DNA of 47,473 nucleotides from Porphyromonas gulae DSM 15663. Lineage in GTDB: Bacteria > Bacteroidota > Bacteroidia > Bacteroidales > Porphyromonadaceae. Position numbers and translations under genes: made by a program. The stretch is taken from positions 1 to 47,473 of the forward strand of contig NZ_KB899166.1 in assembly GCF_000378065.1 (NCBI RefSeq), in the 5' to 3' direction. Below the pieces are notes generated by a model. That model was not told the DNA's origin. It ran no database searches and saw only the letters and a list, made by a program, of their open reading frames with translations. Below, one piece after another: positions 25,304-33,740 of the stretch (positions within the stretch are counted from its first letter, which is position 1; every line of letters begins with the position of its first letter).

Positions 25304-26800
25304 TTACTTCATGTAGTCTTCCCAGCGTACATTGCGCATATCGCCACTCTTGGCCAATTCCTGATGGAAGGCAAAGCAGCAGTCGAGATTCTGCGGTGTT
25401 TGTCCTTTGACTCCAAGCTCCAGATACTGGCGGAGGAGGGGACGATAGTCGGGATGCACACATTTGTCGATGATCTCATGAGCACGCTCGCGTGGGTTCT
25501 TGCCTCGCAAGTCTGCAACGCCCCATTCGGAAATGATGATCTTCACGGAGTGCTCGCTATGATCGTGATGCGCTACCATCGGGACAAAAGAACTGATCTT
25601 GCCGTCCTTCATGATGGATGGTGTGGTGAAGATGGAGACATAGCCGTTGCGAGTGAAGTCGCCCGAACCTCCGATACCGTTCATCATACGGGTACCGCTA
25701 ACGTGCGTAGAGTTGATGTTGCCGAAAATATCCGCTTCGAGAGCCGTATTGATGGTAATGACACCTAATCGGCGGACGATCTCGGGATTGTTGGAGTATT
25801 CCTGCGGACGAAGGAGGATCTTGTCCTTGAAGAAATCCAGATTGGCATAGATATCCTGTATCACGGAGCGACTCACAGAGAGCGAACATCCGCTGGCGAA
25901 CTTGACACGTCCTTTCTTCATCAGAGCGATAACGGCATCCTGAATCACCTCTGTGTACACGTTGAAAGCCGGTATTTCGGGATTGTCGCCCAATGCTCCC
26001 AAGACGGCATTAGCCACATTGCCCACACCGCTTTGCAAGGGAAGGAAGTCCTTGGGCATTCGTCCGGCTTTCATTTCGCTCACGAGGAAGGCAGCCACAT
26101 TGTCTCCGATAGCCTGCGTTACAGGGTCAAGGGGTGCGAAATCGCTCTCATCGTTGGGTTCGCTCGTGCGCACCACTCCGACTATCTTGGCCGGATCCAC
26201 CTGCACATAAGGCTTGCCGATACGATCCGAAGGACTATAGATAGGCAGCTCACGACGGGCAGGCGGATCGAGAGGTTCGCACAAGTCGTGCATGCCCATG
26301 ATTTCTTTCGGGTGCTTGTCGTTAAGCTCCACGATGATTCGGTCTGCCAGACGGCAGATGGTGGGAAGGATACCGACACCCGTAGTAGGCAGGATCTTGC
26401 CGTCTTCGGTAACGTCCGCTGCCTCTACGATGGCTACATCCACCTTGCCATAGAAGCCATAGCGCAGATCCTGAGCCAAGGTGGAGAGATGAAGATCGAA
26501 ATAGGAAGTGCTACCATTGTTGATAAGATTGCGCAGATCCTTATTGGACTGATATGGAGTGCGAAACTTCACAGCATCGGCCTGTGCCAAAGCACCGTCC
26601 AACCGGGCACCGGTACTGGCACCGGTAAACATACCGATCTTGAAGGGATTGCCTTTTTCATGCTCTGCAATAGCCCGTTTGGCTATTGCTGCAGGTACTA
26701 CCTTGGGGTTGCCTGCAGGGGTAAAACCGCTAAAGCCGACATTGTCGTTGTGATGCACAAACTCCGCTGCTTCTTCCGCAGTGATAAATCTTAGAGCCAT
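25304..26800 (-). CDS. Acetyl-CoA hydrolase/CoA-transferase family enzyme (succinyl- or butyryl-CoA:acetate type)
   Basis: The 498-residue cytoplasmic enzyme moves CoA between carboxylic acids, most likely acetate with succinyl-, butyryl- or propionyl-CoA, a step that ends amino-acid fermentation. Family hallmarks are VGFSGFTPAGNPKVVP at the N-terminus, MFTGASTGARLDGALA, GVGNVANAVLGALGD, and ITINTALEADIFGNINSTHV, where the Glu in ALEAD is the position of the covalent CoA-thioester glutamate. MMNGIGGSGDFTRNGY and the C-terminal EHSVKIIISEWGVADLRGKN complete the pattern. Length matches Cat1-like enzymes (~500). P. gingivalis is reported to have several paralogous acetate CoA-transferases; which one this is cannot be told, so no symbol is given. 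Its transcript probably ends in the MITE-borne hairpin. Confidence 0.9.
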   Translation of the reverse strand: MALRFITAEEAAEFVHHNDNVGFSGFTPAGNPKVVPAAIAKRAIAEHEKGNPFKIGMFTGASTGARLDGALAQADAVKFRTPYQSNKDLRNLINNGSTSYFDLHLSTLAQDLRYGFYGKVDVAIVEAADVTEDGKILPTTGVGILPTICRLADRIIVELNDKHPKEIMGMHDLCEPLDPPARRELPIYSPSDRIGKPYVQVDPAKIVGVVRTSEPNDESDFAPLDPVTQAIGDNVAAFLVSEMKAGRMPKDFLPLQSGVGNVANAVLGALGDNPEIPAFNVYTEVIQDAVIALMKKGRVKFASGCSLSVSRSVIQDIYANLDFFKDKILLRPQEYSNNPEIVRRLGVITINTALEADIFGNINSTHVSGTRMMNGIGGSGDFTRNGYVSIFTTPSIMKDGKISSFVPMVAHHDHSEHSVKIIISEWGVADLRGKNPRERAHEIIDKCVHPDYRPLLRQYLELGVKGQTPQNLDCCFAFHQELAKSGDMRNVRWEDYMK

Positions 26801-26943
26801 AGTACGTATTATTATTGCTTAATTGGTTGTTGTTGAAATCGATTAACTTTGCTGCCTGCGAAAATACTGAAACTCTTTCATATAGAGGGAAGAATATCGA
26901 CAAATTCCGACAAGGGGCGATAGACAAGAGTATCAAAACAAAA

Positions 26944-26971
26944 AAGGAGCGAGTCTCACGACTCACTCCTT
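26944..26971. promoter_or_regulatory. Hairpin between CoA-transferase and miaB starts
   Basis: AAGGAGCGAGTC-TCAC-GACTCACTCCTT forms a 12-bp stem with one mismatch. On the reverse strand it is followed by TTTTTGTTTTG, so it looks like a terminator or attenuator reading toward the CoA-transferase gene, which starts 144 bp further on. On the + strand it is followed by CCCAAATTAACC and a tiny reading frame of ten codons (MKNLTFPSQT) at 26996. The rest of 26801-27103 is AT-rich and featureless. Confidence 0.45.
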
Positions 26972-27103
26972 CCCAAATTAACCAAAACCTTAACTATGAA
27001 AAATCTTACTTTTCCATCACAAACATAATGAACACGAAGTAGTTTTACAAACTTTTGTCGGTAATAATCGAGATAATACGACAATTTGATATAACATACA
27101 AGC

Positions 27104-28501
27104 ATGATCGAACAAATCGGAGCGGACTCTAAATCCGCCGAGAACAAACAAGAGCGCAAGCTCTACATCGAGACCTATGGCTGCCAGATGAACGTAGCCG
27201 ACAGTGAGGTGGTAGCATCCATAATGCAGATGGACGGCTACAGCCTCACGGACAATGTGGATGAGGCAGATACGATCCTGGTGAATACCTGTTCGGTACG
27301 GGACAATGCCGAGCAGAAAGTGCTGAACAGACTGGCATATTACCACTCGCTACGGAAGAAAAGACGGGCCTCTTCCCGTCTCGTTATCGGGGTATTGGGC
27401 TGCATGGCCGAGCGTGTCAAGGAGGAGTTGATCCGTGAGCATCATGTGGATGTGGTGGCGGGACCCGACTCGTACCTCGACCTGCCGAACCTCGTCGGAG
27501 CAGCAGAACAAGGCGAAAAGGCCATCAACGTGGAGCTATCCACGCAGGAAACGTACAAAGATGTGATGCCGCTCAAAATGGGTGGTGTGCATATCAACGG
27601 ATTCGTCTCCATCATGCGTGGGTGCAACAACTTCTGCAGCTACTGCATCGTACCCTACACACGAGGCCGAGAGAGAAGCCGCGAAATAGAGAGCATCCTC
27701 AACGAAGTACGGGATCTGAAAGCCAAGAATTTCCGCGAGGTAACACTGCTGGGGCAAAATGTAAACTCCTACCGATACGAACAGAACGGGCGGATCATTC
27801 GCTTCCCTGATCTGCTCGCAGCAGTGGCCGAAGCTGTGCCCGACATGCGCATACGCTTCACCTCTCCTCACCCCAAGGATATGGATGACGAGGCCATCGC
27901 GGTCATGGCACGATACCGCAATATCTGCAATCATATACACCTGCCGGCACAGAGCGGAAGCGACAAGATGCTCCGCGTCATGAAGCGCGGCTATACGCGC
28001 CAATGGTATCTCGACAGGGTAGCAGCCATCCGCCGGGCCATACCGGACTGCGCCATCAGCAGCGACCTCTTCTGTGGCTTCCATTCGGAGACGGAGGAAG
28101 ACTTCGAAGCCACTCTAAGCCTGATGGAAGAGGTGGGTTACGACTCTGCCTTTATGTTCAAGTATTCCGAACGGCCGGGTACTTATGCTGCTCGCCACCT
28201 CGCAGACGATGTGTCCGAAGAGGTAAAGCTATCCCGTCTGGATCGGATGATAGCCCTCCAGAATCGTCTGAGCGAGGAGAGCAACAAGAGGGATATAGGC
28301 AAGACCTTCGAAGTGCTGATAGAGGGCTTCAGCAAACGATCGCGCGAACAGCTATTCGGCCGCACTCAGCAAAACAAGGTGGTGATTTTCGATAAAAACG
28401 GTCACCGCGTGGGACAATACATCTATGTACGAATCAAGGATGCTTCTTCGGTCACTCTCTTCGGCGAAGTGGTAGAGGCCCCAACCTCCGAAGAGAGCTG
28501 A
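27104..28501 (+). CDS. miaB: tRNA-2-methylthio-N6-dimethylallyladenosine synthase
   Basis: A 465-residue radical-SAM methylthiotransferase that adds a methylthio group to i6A37 of tRNAs reading UNN codons. The N-terminal UPF0004 domain supplies three cysteines for one [4Fe-4S] cluster: Cys27 (ETYGCQMN), Cys63 (NTCSVRDNA) and Cys100 (VLGCMAER). The radical-SAM motif RGCNNFCSYC gives Cys174, Cys178 and Cys181. LGQNVNSY and SPHPKDM are typical MiaB segments and the C-terminal TRAM domain holds FEVLIEGFSK. The QNVNSY and FCGFHSETEEDF motifs favour MiaB over RimO or MtaB. Length and start are normal. It is followed by a terminator hairpin. Confidence 0.96.
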   Translation: MIEQIGADSKSAENKQERKLYIETYGCQMNVADSEVVASIMQMDGYSLTDNVDEADTILVNTCSVRDNAEQKVLNRLAYYHSLRKKRRASSRLVIGVLGCMAERVKEELIREHHVDVVAGPDSYLDLPNLVGAAEQGEKAINVELSTQETYKDVMPLKMGGVHINGFVSIMRGCNNFCSYCIVPYTRGRERSREIESILNEVRDLKAKNFREVTLLGQNVNSYRYEQNGRIIRFPDLLAAVAEAVPDMRIRFTSPHPKDMDDEAIAVMARYRNICNHIHLPAQSGSDKMLRVMKRGYTRQWYLDRVAAIRRAIPDCAISSDLFCGFHSETEEDFEATLSLMEEVGYDSAFMFKYSERPGTYAARHLADDVSEEVKLSRLDRMIALQNRLSEESNKRDIGKTFEVLIEGFSKRSREQLFGRTQQNKVVIFDKNGHRVGQYIYVRIKDASSVTLFGEVVEAPTSEES

Positions 28502-28603
28502 GCAGCCGTATCAATGGGGCTGATGTTTGTAGGAGGTCAAAGCCCTGCCCTATACCGATTCATTCCGAAGAAGCCCATTTTTCGCACAGGACTCTCGATC
28601 TAC

Positions 28604-28639
28604 TACAGCCAAGGAATCCTCCCGAGCTCCTTGGCTGTA
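28604..28639 (+). terminator. Terminator of miaB
   Basis: Arms TACAGCCAAGGA and TCCTTGGCTGTA form a perfect 12-bp stem with a 12-nt loop, followed by ATTTCC. The T run is poor but the stem is strong and lies 100 bp past the stop. Confidence 0.65.
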
Positions 28640-28713
28640 ATTTCCAATAGTCAGTACAACACACTACAGACATTTCTTCGCTGTCCGACAGAAATGCCGT
28701 TCGACAAATGAAT

Positions 28714-28721
28714 TACCTTTG
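28714..28721 (+). promoter_or_regulatory. -7 box of the glycosyltransferase operon
   Basis: TACCTTTG matches TAnnTTTG and ends 26 bp before the ATG at 28748. No -33 TTTG is seen. Confidence 0.45.
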
Positions 28722-28747
28722 TTGGGTAGTTATAAGAGAAAAAGGCA

Positions 28748-29869
28748 ATGAATCCGCCCAAACGACTGCTTGTCATTCACCGCGCCCTTGCTCCTTACCG
28801 TATCGAACTGCTCAATACTCTGTCGGCAATTTTCGATGCACATATCTACTTCGAATTTGCGTCACCTATTGAACAACGATTCGATGCCGGTGAACTGGCT
28901 AAGCGTGTTCACTTTCAAAGCAGTGTACTTCCTCCCGCTCCGGAAATTCCAGGATTGAAAAACTTTCGTCCCTATGCCGCGTCATTGGTTCGCAGCCTTC
29001 GTCCCGATGTCGTGCTCTGTAGCGAATTCAATCTCCTGACACTGACCCTCGCTGCTGCCTGTCGCCTGTTCAGTCCGAAAACCAAGCTGTATGTCTTGTG
29101 CGATGACAATGAACAAATGGCAGAAGCAGAGCTGCGTTATGGTCGAGGTCTCAAGCATCGGATGCTCTCCTACGTGGACGGCGTTATTCTATGCGACAGC
29201 CGTGCCTGCGATCTCTATGCCTCTCGCTTCGCCACACTGGATAGGGAGCGATTCGTCTTCTTCCCGATCCTACAGGACGAGAAAGTACTGCGACCCCTCT
29301 ATGAACAGGCCTTCGGTATAGGCAGAGATCTGAGGCATGATCTCGTCCCTGACAGTACTCGAATGATGCTGTATGTGGGACGCTTGTCAGAGGAGAAAAA
29401 CCTGCCGGCACTGATCGATAGTCTTTCCACCCTACCCAACGACGTTCATCTCGTTATCGTCGGTGATGGTCCGATGCAGTCAATCCTGATGAATCAAGCG
29501 CAAGCTACAGGCTATCCGGAACGAATCGTATTTGCGGGGAAAAAGGAGGGAGCAGAGCTTTATGCCTACTATACGCAAGCCGATTGTCTCGTATTACCGA
29601 GTACGCGCGAATGTTTCGGTTCGGTCGTAAACGAAGCTCTCATAGCAGGCGTTCCTGTGGTTTGCAGCGATATTGCCGGGGCATCTTGCCTGATTACAGA
29701 AAGCAACGGACGTACTTTCTCCCCCATGCAACCGAATGCTCTCTCTCAAGCGTGCAATGATCTGCTTGCAAGCATCACACCTTTCTGTGGCGACAGCCTT
29801 CGGCCTTCTCTCATGCCGTTTACTTTCGAACAAGCTATAGCCCCGGTGCTATCCCTGCTTAGCCGATGA
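28748..29869 (+). CDS. Glycosyltransferase family 4
   Basis: A 373-residue GT-B fold enzyme that transfers a sugar from a nucleotide donor during surface-glycan (LPS or capsule) or glycoprotein synthesis at the inner face of the cytoplasmic membrane. The N-terminal domain begins KRLLVIHRALAPYRIELLNT, a typical acceptor domain opening. The donor domain holds YVGRLSEEKNLPALIDSL, VHLVIVGDGPMQ and the E-x7-E motif in STRECFGSVVNEALIAGVPVV, all intact. No membrane segment is present. Its stop overlaps the next glycosyltransferase start as ATGA, so the two are translationally coupled and probably act in one pathway. Sugar and acceptor cannot be inferred, so no symbol is given. Confidence 0.88.
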   Translation: MNPPKRLLVIHRALAPYRIELLNTLSAIFDAHIYFEFASPIEQRFDAGELAKRVHFQSSVLPPAPEIPGLKNFRPYAASLVRSLRPDVVLCSEFNLLTLTLAAACRLFSPKTKLYVLCDDNEQMAEAELRYGRGLKHRMLSYVDGVILCDSRACDLYASRFATLDRERFVFFPILQDEKVLRPLYEQAFGIGRDLRHDLVPDSTRMMLYVGRLSEEKNLPALIDSLSTLPNDVHLVIVGDGPMQSILMNQAQATGYPERIVFAGKKEGAELYAYYTQADCLVLPSTRECFGSVVNEALIAGVPVVCSDIAGASCLITESNGRTFSPMQPNALSQACNDLLASITPFCGDSLRPSLMPFTFEQAIAPVLSLLSR

Positions 29870-31137
29870 AAATCCTCTTGCTGAATACATCCGATGCACG
29901 AGGCGGAGCAGCTGTAGCTGCCATGCGCTTGATGGAAACTTTACAGGAGTCAGGAGCCGAAGTCAGGATGTTGGTATTGAACCGCGATACGATAAACCCC
30001 GATATAATGGCTTTACATGGCGGACGATGTGGAAAAACAGCCGACAGATACCGTTTTTTAGCCGAACGATTTCATATTTACATGCATAACGGTCGGGATA
30101 GAAGCCGCCTCTTTCATGTCAGTACGGCTCTCACCGGCTATGATGTCAGTCGCCACCCGTGGGTACGCTGGGCGGATGTCATCCATCTGCACTGGATCAA
30201 TCAGGGATTCCTCTCACTGAGAGGGCTGGAGCGTTTTGCTCGCTGTGGCAAACCCGTGGTATGGACGATGCACGATATGTGGCCTGTGACAGCAGTTTGT
30301 CACCATGCCCGAGAGTGCCTGCGATACCAAACCGAATGCGGTGCTTGTCCTCAGATTTCCTCCCAAAAGGAGAAGGATTTGGCTCGTCTTGTATGGAATA
30401 GAAAATCCCGAGTAATATCCCTACTCCGGCCTACGCTTATCGGTTGTAGCCATTGGTTGGCCGATTTGGCACGGCAAAGCGCACTGACGGATGGACTGCG
30501 AATCGAATCGATACCGAATCCCATCGACACGAATCTCTTTGCCCCGGGTTCACGTTCGGAAGCTCGCCGAATAATGGATTTGCCGACAGACAGAATATTG
30601 CTTCTCTTCGGAGCTGTACAGGCGGATGATCCTCGCAAGGGGATACATGAGCTGTCGCAAGCGATGAAAAGACTTCGAGAGAAACAGCCGGACTTAAGCA
30701 AACGAATCACTCTTGTCGTATTCGGTTCTCTCCGCGATGAGGTGAGAAGTCTTTTTCCCGATTATGACCTTATTCCGGTCGGTTATATTCGTGAGCCAAG
30801 CCAAATGGCCGAATTGTACCGTGCCACCGATCTCTTTGTAACGCCCTCTTTGGAGGAGAATCTCCCTAATACTATTATGGAAGCTCTCTCCGTCGGTACT
30901 CCCTGTGTGGCTTTTCGTGTAGGAGGTATACCGGAGATGATCGTATCGGGCAGTACCGGATATTTGGCCGCTTTTCGTGATCCATCCGATTTGGCAGAAG
31001 GGATAGCCAAGACCATTACCCTACAAGAAACCTCCCCCGAAGCTGTTGCTTCAGCTTGTCGCTCCTTTGTCCTCAGGCACTACTCGCGTGAAGTAGTATC
31101 CTCTCGTATGCTACAGCTCTATCGCGAACTGCTCTGA
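29866..31137 (+). CDS. Glycosyltransferase family 4 (second of a coupled pair)
   Basis: A 423-residue GT-B enzyme. The start MKILLLNTSDARGGAAVAAM has the GG-A-A nucleotide or acceptor loop common in colanic-acid-type GT4 enzymes. HLHWINQGFLSL and WTMHDMWPVTAVCHHA are conserved N-domain segments; a CxxxCGACPQ cluster (ECLRYQTECGACPQ) follows. The donor domain has LFGAVQADDPRKGIHEL and SLEENLPNTIMEALSVGTPCV with both glutamates of the E-x7-E motif. It overlaps the upstream gene by 4 bp. The next gene, queF, has its own promoter, so the operon is probably these two genes. Acceptor and sugar unknown. Confidence 0.88.
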   Translation: MKILLLNTSDARGGAAVAAMRLMETLQESGAEVRMLVLNRDTINPDIMALHGGRCGKTADRYRFLAERFHIYMHNGRDRSRLFHVSTALTGYDVSRHPWVRWADVIHLHWINQGFLSLRGLERFARCGKPVVWTMHDMWPVTAVCHHARECLRYQTECGACPQISSQKEKDLARLVWNRKSRVISLLRPTLIGCSHWLADLARQSALTDGLRIESIPNPIDTNLFAPGSRSEARRIMDLPTDRILLLFGAVQADDPRKGIHELSQAMKRLREKQPDLSKRITLVVFGSLRDEVRSLFPDYDLIPVGYIREPSQMAELYRATDLFVTPSLEENLPNTIMEALSVGTPCVAFRVGGIPEMIVSGSTGYLAAFRDPSDLAEGIAKTITLQETSPEAVASACRSFVLRHYSREVVSSRMLQLYRELL

Positions 31138-31236
31138 CTCGTACGAAAGGGAAAAAGGACAACATCCAAAACGCAGAGTCTTTTCGGCAATTTTTCAGCA
31201 GAAAAAGATGCAGCCATCTTTTTGGCACCAAAACAA

Positions 31237-31244
31237 TACCTTTG
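31237..31244 (+). promoter_or_regulatory. -7 box of the queF operon
   Basis: TACCTTTG matches TAnnTTTG, with the ATG 30 bp later. No preQ1 riboswitch fold could be drawn in the 136-bp leader region. Confidence 0.5.
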
Positions 31245-31273
31245 TATCATAATCATTATAAGAACGAACTCGT

Positions 31274-31738
31274 ATGACCGGCATAAGAGAAGGAGAAAAG
31301 GAACTGTCGCTCCTTGGTTCCAAAACAGAATACCGCAACGACTATGCCCCCGAAGTCTTGGAGGCATTCACCAACAAGCATCAGGAGAATGACTATTGGG
31401 TAAGGTTCAACTGTCCCGAGTTTACAAGCCTATGCCCTATCACAGGCCAACCAGACTTTGCCACCATCTACATCAACTATATTCCGGACGTTAAGATGGT
31501 AGAGAGTAAGAGCCTCAAACTCTACCTGTTCAGTTTCCGCAATCATGGTGCTTTTCATGAGGATTGTGTCAATATCATCATGAAGGATCTTATCGCCCTG
31601 ATGCAACCTCGCTATATCGAGGTGTGGGGCGACTTCACTCCTCGCGGAGGTATCAGCATCGTGCCATTCTGCAACTATGGCGAGCCGGGAAGCCGATATG
31701 AGCTTCTGGCGGAAAAGAGAATGGAAACACACCGTTAA
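31274..31738 (+). CDS. queF: NADPH-dependent 7-cyano-7-deazaguanine (preQ0) reductase
   Basis: The 154-residue enzyme reduces the nitrile of preQ0 to the amine preQ1 in queuosine synthesis, a cytoplasmic tRNA-modification pathway. The unimodular (B. subtilis-type) length fits. The catalytic Cys sits in [18 protein letters not shown], together with the Asp of QPDFA, and the QueF NADPH-binding motif appears as [13 protein letters not shown], followed by [11 protein letters not shown] and a C-terminal [12 protein letters not shown]. All expected residues are present. The lipid-kinase gene begins 16 bp downstream, so they are likely co-transcribed although the functions are unrelated. Confidence 0.95.
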   Translation: MTGIREGEKELSLLGSKTEYRNDYAPEVLEAFTNKHQENDYWVRFNCPEFTSLCPITGQPDFATIYINYIPDVKMVESKSLKLYLFSFRNHGAFHEDCVNIIMKDLIALMQPRYIEVWGDFTPRGGISIVPFCNYGEPGSRYELLAEKRMETHR

Positions 31739-31754
31739 GCAGACAAGCCCCAAC

Positions 31755-32636
31755 ATGAAGATTCTGGCCATTATCAATCCCATATCGGGCATCGGATCAA
31801 AAAGCAATATACCGAGCCTGATAGCCGATGTGTTTGCTCGTGATCCTCACGAACTATTTATCACCTATTCGCAACGCGCAGGCCATGCACGTGAATTGGC
31901 AGCGCAAGCTGTGGAGAAGCATTACGACTGCGTCATTGCAGTAGGAGGCGATGGAACGGTGAACGAGATAGCCCAAAGCCTTCGCTATACGGATGTAGTG
32001 CTGGGGATCGTCCCGAAAGGATCCGGCAACGGGCTGGCACGTGCCCTCAAGCTGCCGCTCACTGTCGGGAAGGCTCTCGAAGTGATCAAGACCGGACATG
32101 TTCGCACTATCGACTGCTGTGAAGCGGACAGTCGCCCTTTCTTCTGCACCTGCGGATTGGGATTCGATGCCGAAGTAAGCAAGAAGTTTGCGCAAGCAGG
32201 TAGTCGAGGCCCTATCACTTATGCGCGCACCATGATCGAGAGTTACCTCCAAAACGAGCCGAAAGAATACAAACTGACGATAGACGGCAAATCCTTTGTG
32301 GAGAAAGCTTTCCTCGTCACTTGTGCTAATGCGCCCCAATATGGCAATAACGCCTATATCGCTCCTTCGGCCGACTTGGAGGATGGCAAGATGGATGTGG
32401 TTATTATCCGTCCGTTCAATCCATTGGAAGCACCACAATTGGCCTTACAACTCTTTACCAAGCGTATCAACAGCAACTCCAATCTGGACACCTACAAGGC
32501 GGAAAACCTGATTATCGAGCGAGAGACAGAGGGCGTGATGCACCTCGATGGCGATCCTGTCATGTTCGGCAAGCGTATCGAAATCCGCACTTACGGCCGA
32601 TCACTCAAAGTATTCGCTCCCGAAACATACACTTGA
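31755..32636 (+). CDS. Diacylglycerol/lipid kinase-family protein (YegS-like)
   Basis: I use the ATG at 31755, which gives 293 residues beginning MKILAIINPISGIGSKSN, the standard start of this family; an upstream in-frame ATG lies inside queF. GGDGTVNEIAQSL is the catalytic glycine-rich loop and GIVPKGSGNGLARAL the second nucleotide-binding motif, both as in DgkB/YegS kinases. HLDGDPV near the C-terminus is the usual Glu/Asp-containing end motif. The enzyme probably phosphorylates a lipid at the cytoplasmic membrane face; P. gingivalis makes sphingolipids and phosphoglycerolipids, so the substrate could be diacylglycerol or a long-chain base. It has a strong terminator 29 bp after its stop. 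Confidence 0.88.
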   Translation: MKILAIINPISGIGSKSNIPSLIADVFARDPHELFITYSQRAGHARELAAQAVEKHYDCVIAVGGDGTVNEIAQSLRYTDVVLGIVPKGSGNGLARALKLPLTVGKALEVIKTGHVRTIDCCEADSRPFFCTCGLGFDAEVSKKFAQAGSRGPITYARTMIESYLQNEPKEYKLTIDGKSFVEKAFLVTCANAPQYGNNAYIAPSADLEDGKMDVVIIRPFNPLEAPQLALQLFTKRINSNSNLDTYKAENLIIERETEGVMHLDGDPVMFGKRIEIRTYGRSLKVFAPETYT

Positions 32637-32664
32637 AAGTTCCCCCTCTTGCTAAAAACCAAAT

Positions 32665-32701
32665 AAAATCCCGTAACCGGAGTACTCGGTTACGGGATTT
32701 T
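32665..32701 (+). terminator. Terminator of the queF-lipid kinase operon
   Basis: A perfect 15-bp stem (AAAATCCCGTAACCG / CGGTTACGGGATTTT) with a 7-nt loop and T-rich continuation. The A/T ends make it usable in both directions. Confidence 0.88.
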
Positions 32702-32776
32702 TAGCACTTTCCCTTTTCCAATTAAGCATCAGATTTTTATTGACAATATGATGCTGATTAAAAAATGGGACGGGCA

Positions 32777-33265
32777 TCAGTTGATAATACGAATGCCATC
32801 GGGCTGGCGGATCACCCGATACTGACGCATTCTTCTGGGCGAATTGGATGAGGCAGCAGGGCCCGCGATGGGAGCACCGCCATTCTCAGCCACATTGAAT
32901 ACGCTGCCACAGACAGGACAGCGAACGGCGAACGAATTGTCCGTAGAGGGCCTAACCCTCACATCCTGTTTCACCTCATAGGGACAGCTGAGATCGTAGG
33001 CAAGATCCTCGGCCGAAGGTGTTATCGTCCTCGACACCACCAAGAGCCCTCCATAGCCTATAGCGGTATTCGCCACCTCCACATTCGTGATAGAGAGCAT
33101 CCCCTCCTTGGCCAATTTGATCGCCTGTGCACTATTGTCGTAGATGGTATAGTTCACAGGCATATTCGGTATACTCTGCACGGCAATCTGCTTCCGGCAC
33201 GAAGCAAAGATGCTCCCTCCAATAAGTATCAGAGAGAGCATTTTCAGCACGACGTTTCTGCTCAT
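32777..33265 (-). CDS. Lipoprotein with a degenerate Rieske-like Cys motif
   Basis: The ATG at 33265 (MSRNVVLKMLSLILIGGSIF-ASCRK) gives a lipoprotein signal with Cys22; the in-frame ATG at 33283 would overlap the upstream gene and add a useless leader. The 162-residue product has LSCPYEVKQD followed 27 residues after that Cys by RCPVCGSVFNVAENGGAPIAGPAA. The second segment is like Rieske box II (CPxHGxxF...G....GPA), but in both boxes the iron-ligand histidines are missing (CPYE, CPVC), so a [2Fe-2S] Rieske cluster of normal type is unlikely; a zinc or structural site is possible. It follows an SRPBCC gene by 10 bp and ends the pyrE cluster. Function unknown. Confidence 0.75.
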   Translation of the reverse strand: MSRNVVLKMLSLILIGGSIFASCRKQIAVQSIPNMPVNYTIYDNSAQAIKLAKEGMLSITNVEVANTAIGYGGLLVVSRTITPSAEDLAYDLSCPYEVKQDVRVRPSTDNSFAVRCPVCGSVFNVAENGGAPIAGPAASSNSPRRMRQYRVIRQPDGIRIIN

Positions 33266-33275
33266 AACAACCGGC

Positions 33276-33689
33276 TCATGCATAGTCCAACGAAGCTAAA
33301 AGCTGCGCCAGCCGATCCACACCTTCGCGCAGGGGCTTGTCCAGCATAGGCTTCACAAACATATTCAGCTCGGCACGCAGGGTAATCTTCAGTCTGGTAT
33401 CATCGGGTGCAGCCTCTTTGAGCTGAATCCACACGTTGAAAGGCATGGGAGAACGCTCTGCCTCGAATTTGATCAGGTCGTCCTGCCGACGCTCTACTAT
33501 TCGCAAACAGATCTGCCCCACCGGATTCACCGAAAGCGTGCAGCTATCGCTGTCTATCCCCGTCAGTTTGATCTTGCCTTCGGGCAATTTATCCTCCATT
33601 CCCTTGAGATTGGAGAGATCGGACAGCTTGGAATAGACAGCCGTGATCGGTGCCGCTATACTTTTTATTTCGCTTGCGTATTCTGTCAT
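33276..33689 (-). CDS. SRPBCC (START-like) domain protein
   Basis: A 137-residue soluble protein starting MTEYASEIKSIAAPITAVYS, with the strand pattern KLSDLSNLKGMEDKL, GQICLRIVERRQDDLIKFEA and DTRLKITLRAELNMFVKPML that matches the polyketide-cyclase/START-like fold, which encloses a hydrophobic ligand pocket. No catalytic motif can be named. It lies 51 bp downstream of pyrE and 10 bp upstream of the Rieske-like lipoprotein, so the three may share a transcript. Similar small SRPBCC proteins are common next to pyrE in Bacteroidetes as far as I recall. Ligand unknown. Confidence 0.75.
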   Translation of the reverse strand: MTEYASEIKSIAAPITAVYSKLSDLSNLKGMEDKLPEGKIKLTGIDSDSCTLSVNPVGQICLRIVERRQDDLIKFEAERSPMPFNVWIQLKEAAPDDTRLKITLRAELNMFVKPMLDKPLREGVDRLAQLLASLDYA

Positions 33690-33740
33690 ACTTTACAGTG
33701 TATATAATTTGGTGTGCGAAGTGTGTAGCCCGAAAAGAGA

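Noticed and set aside
26033-26794. 253-codon open frame opposite the CoA-transferase gene
   Set aside because: Shadow of a well-recognised enzyme; no features of its own.
31138-31273. preQ1 riboswitch in front of queF
   Set aside because: No H-type pseudoknot or conserved loop could be drawn; the leader after the promoter box is only about 25 nt.
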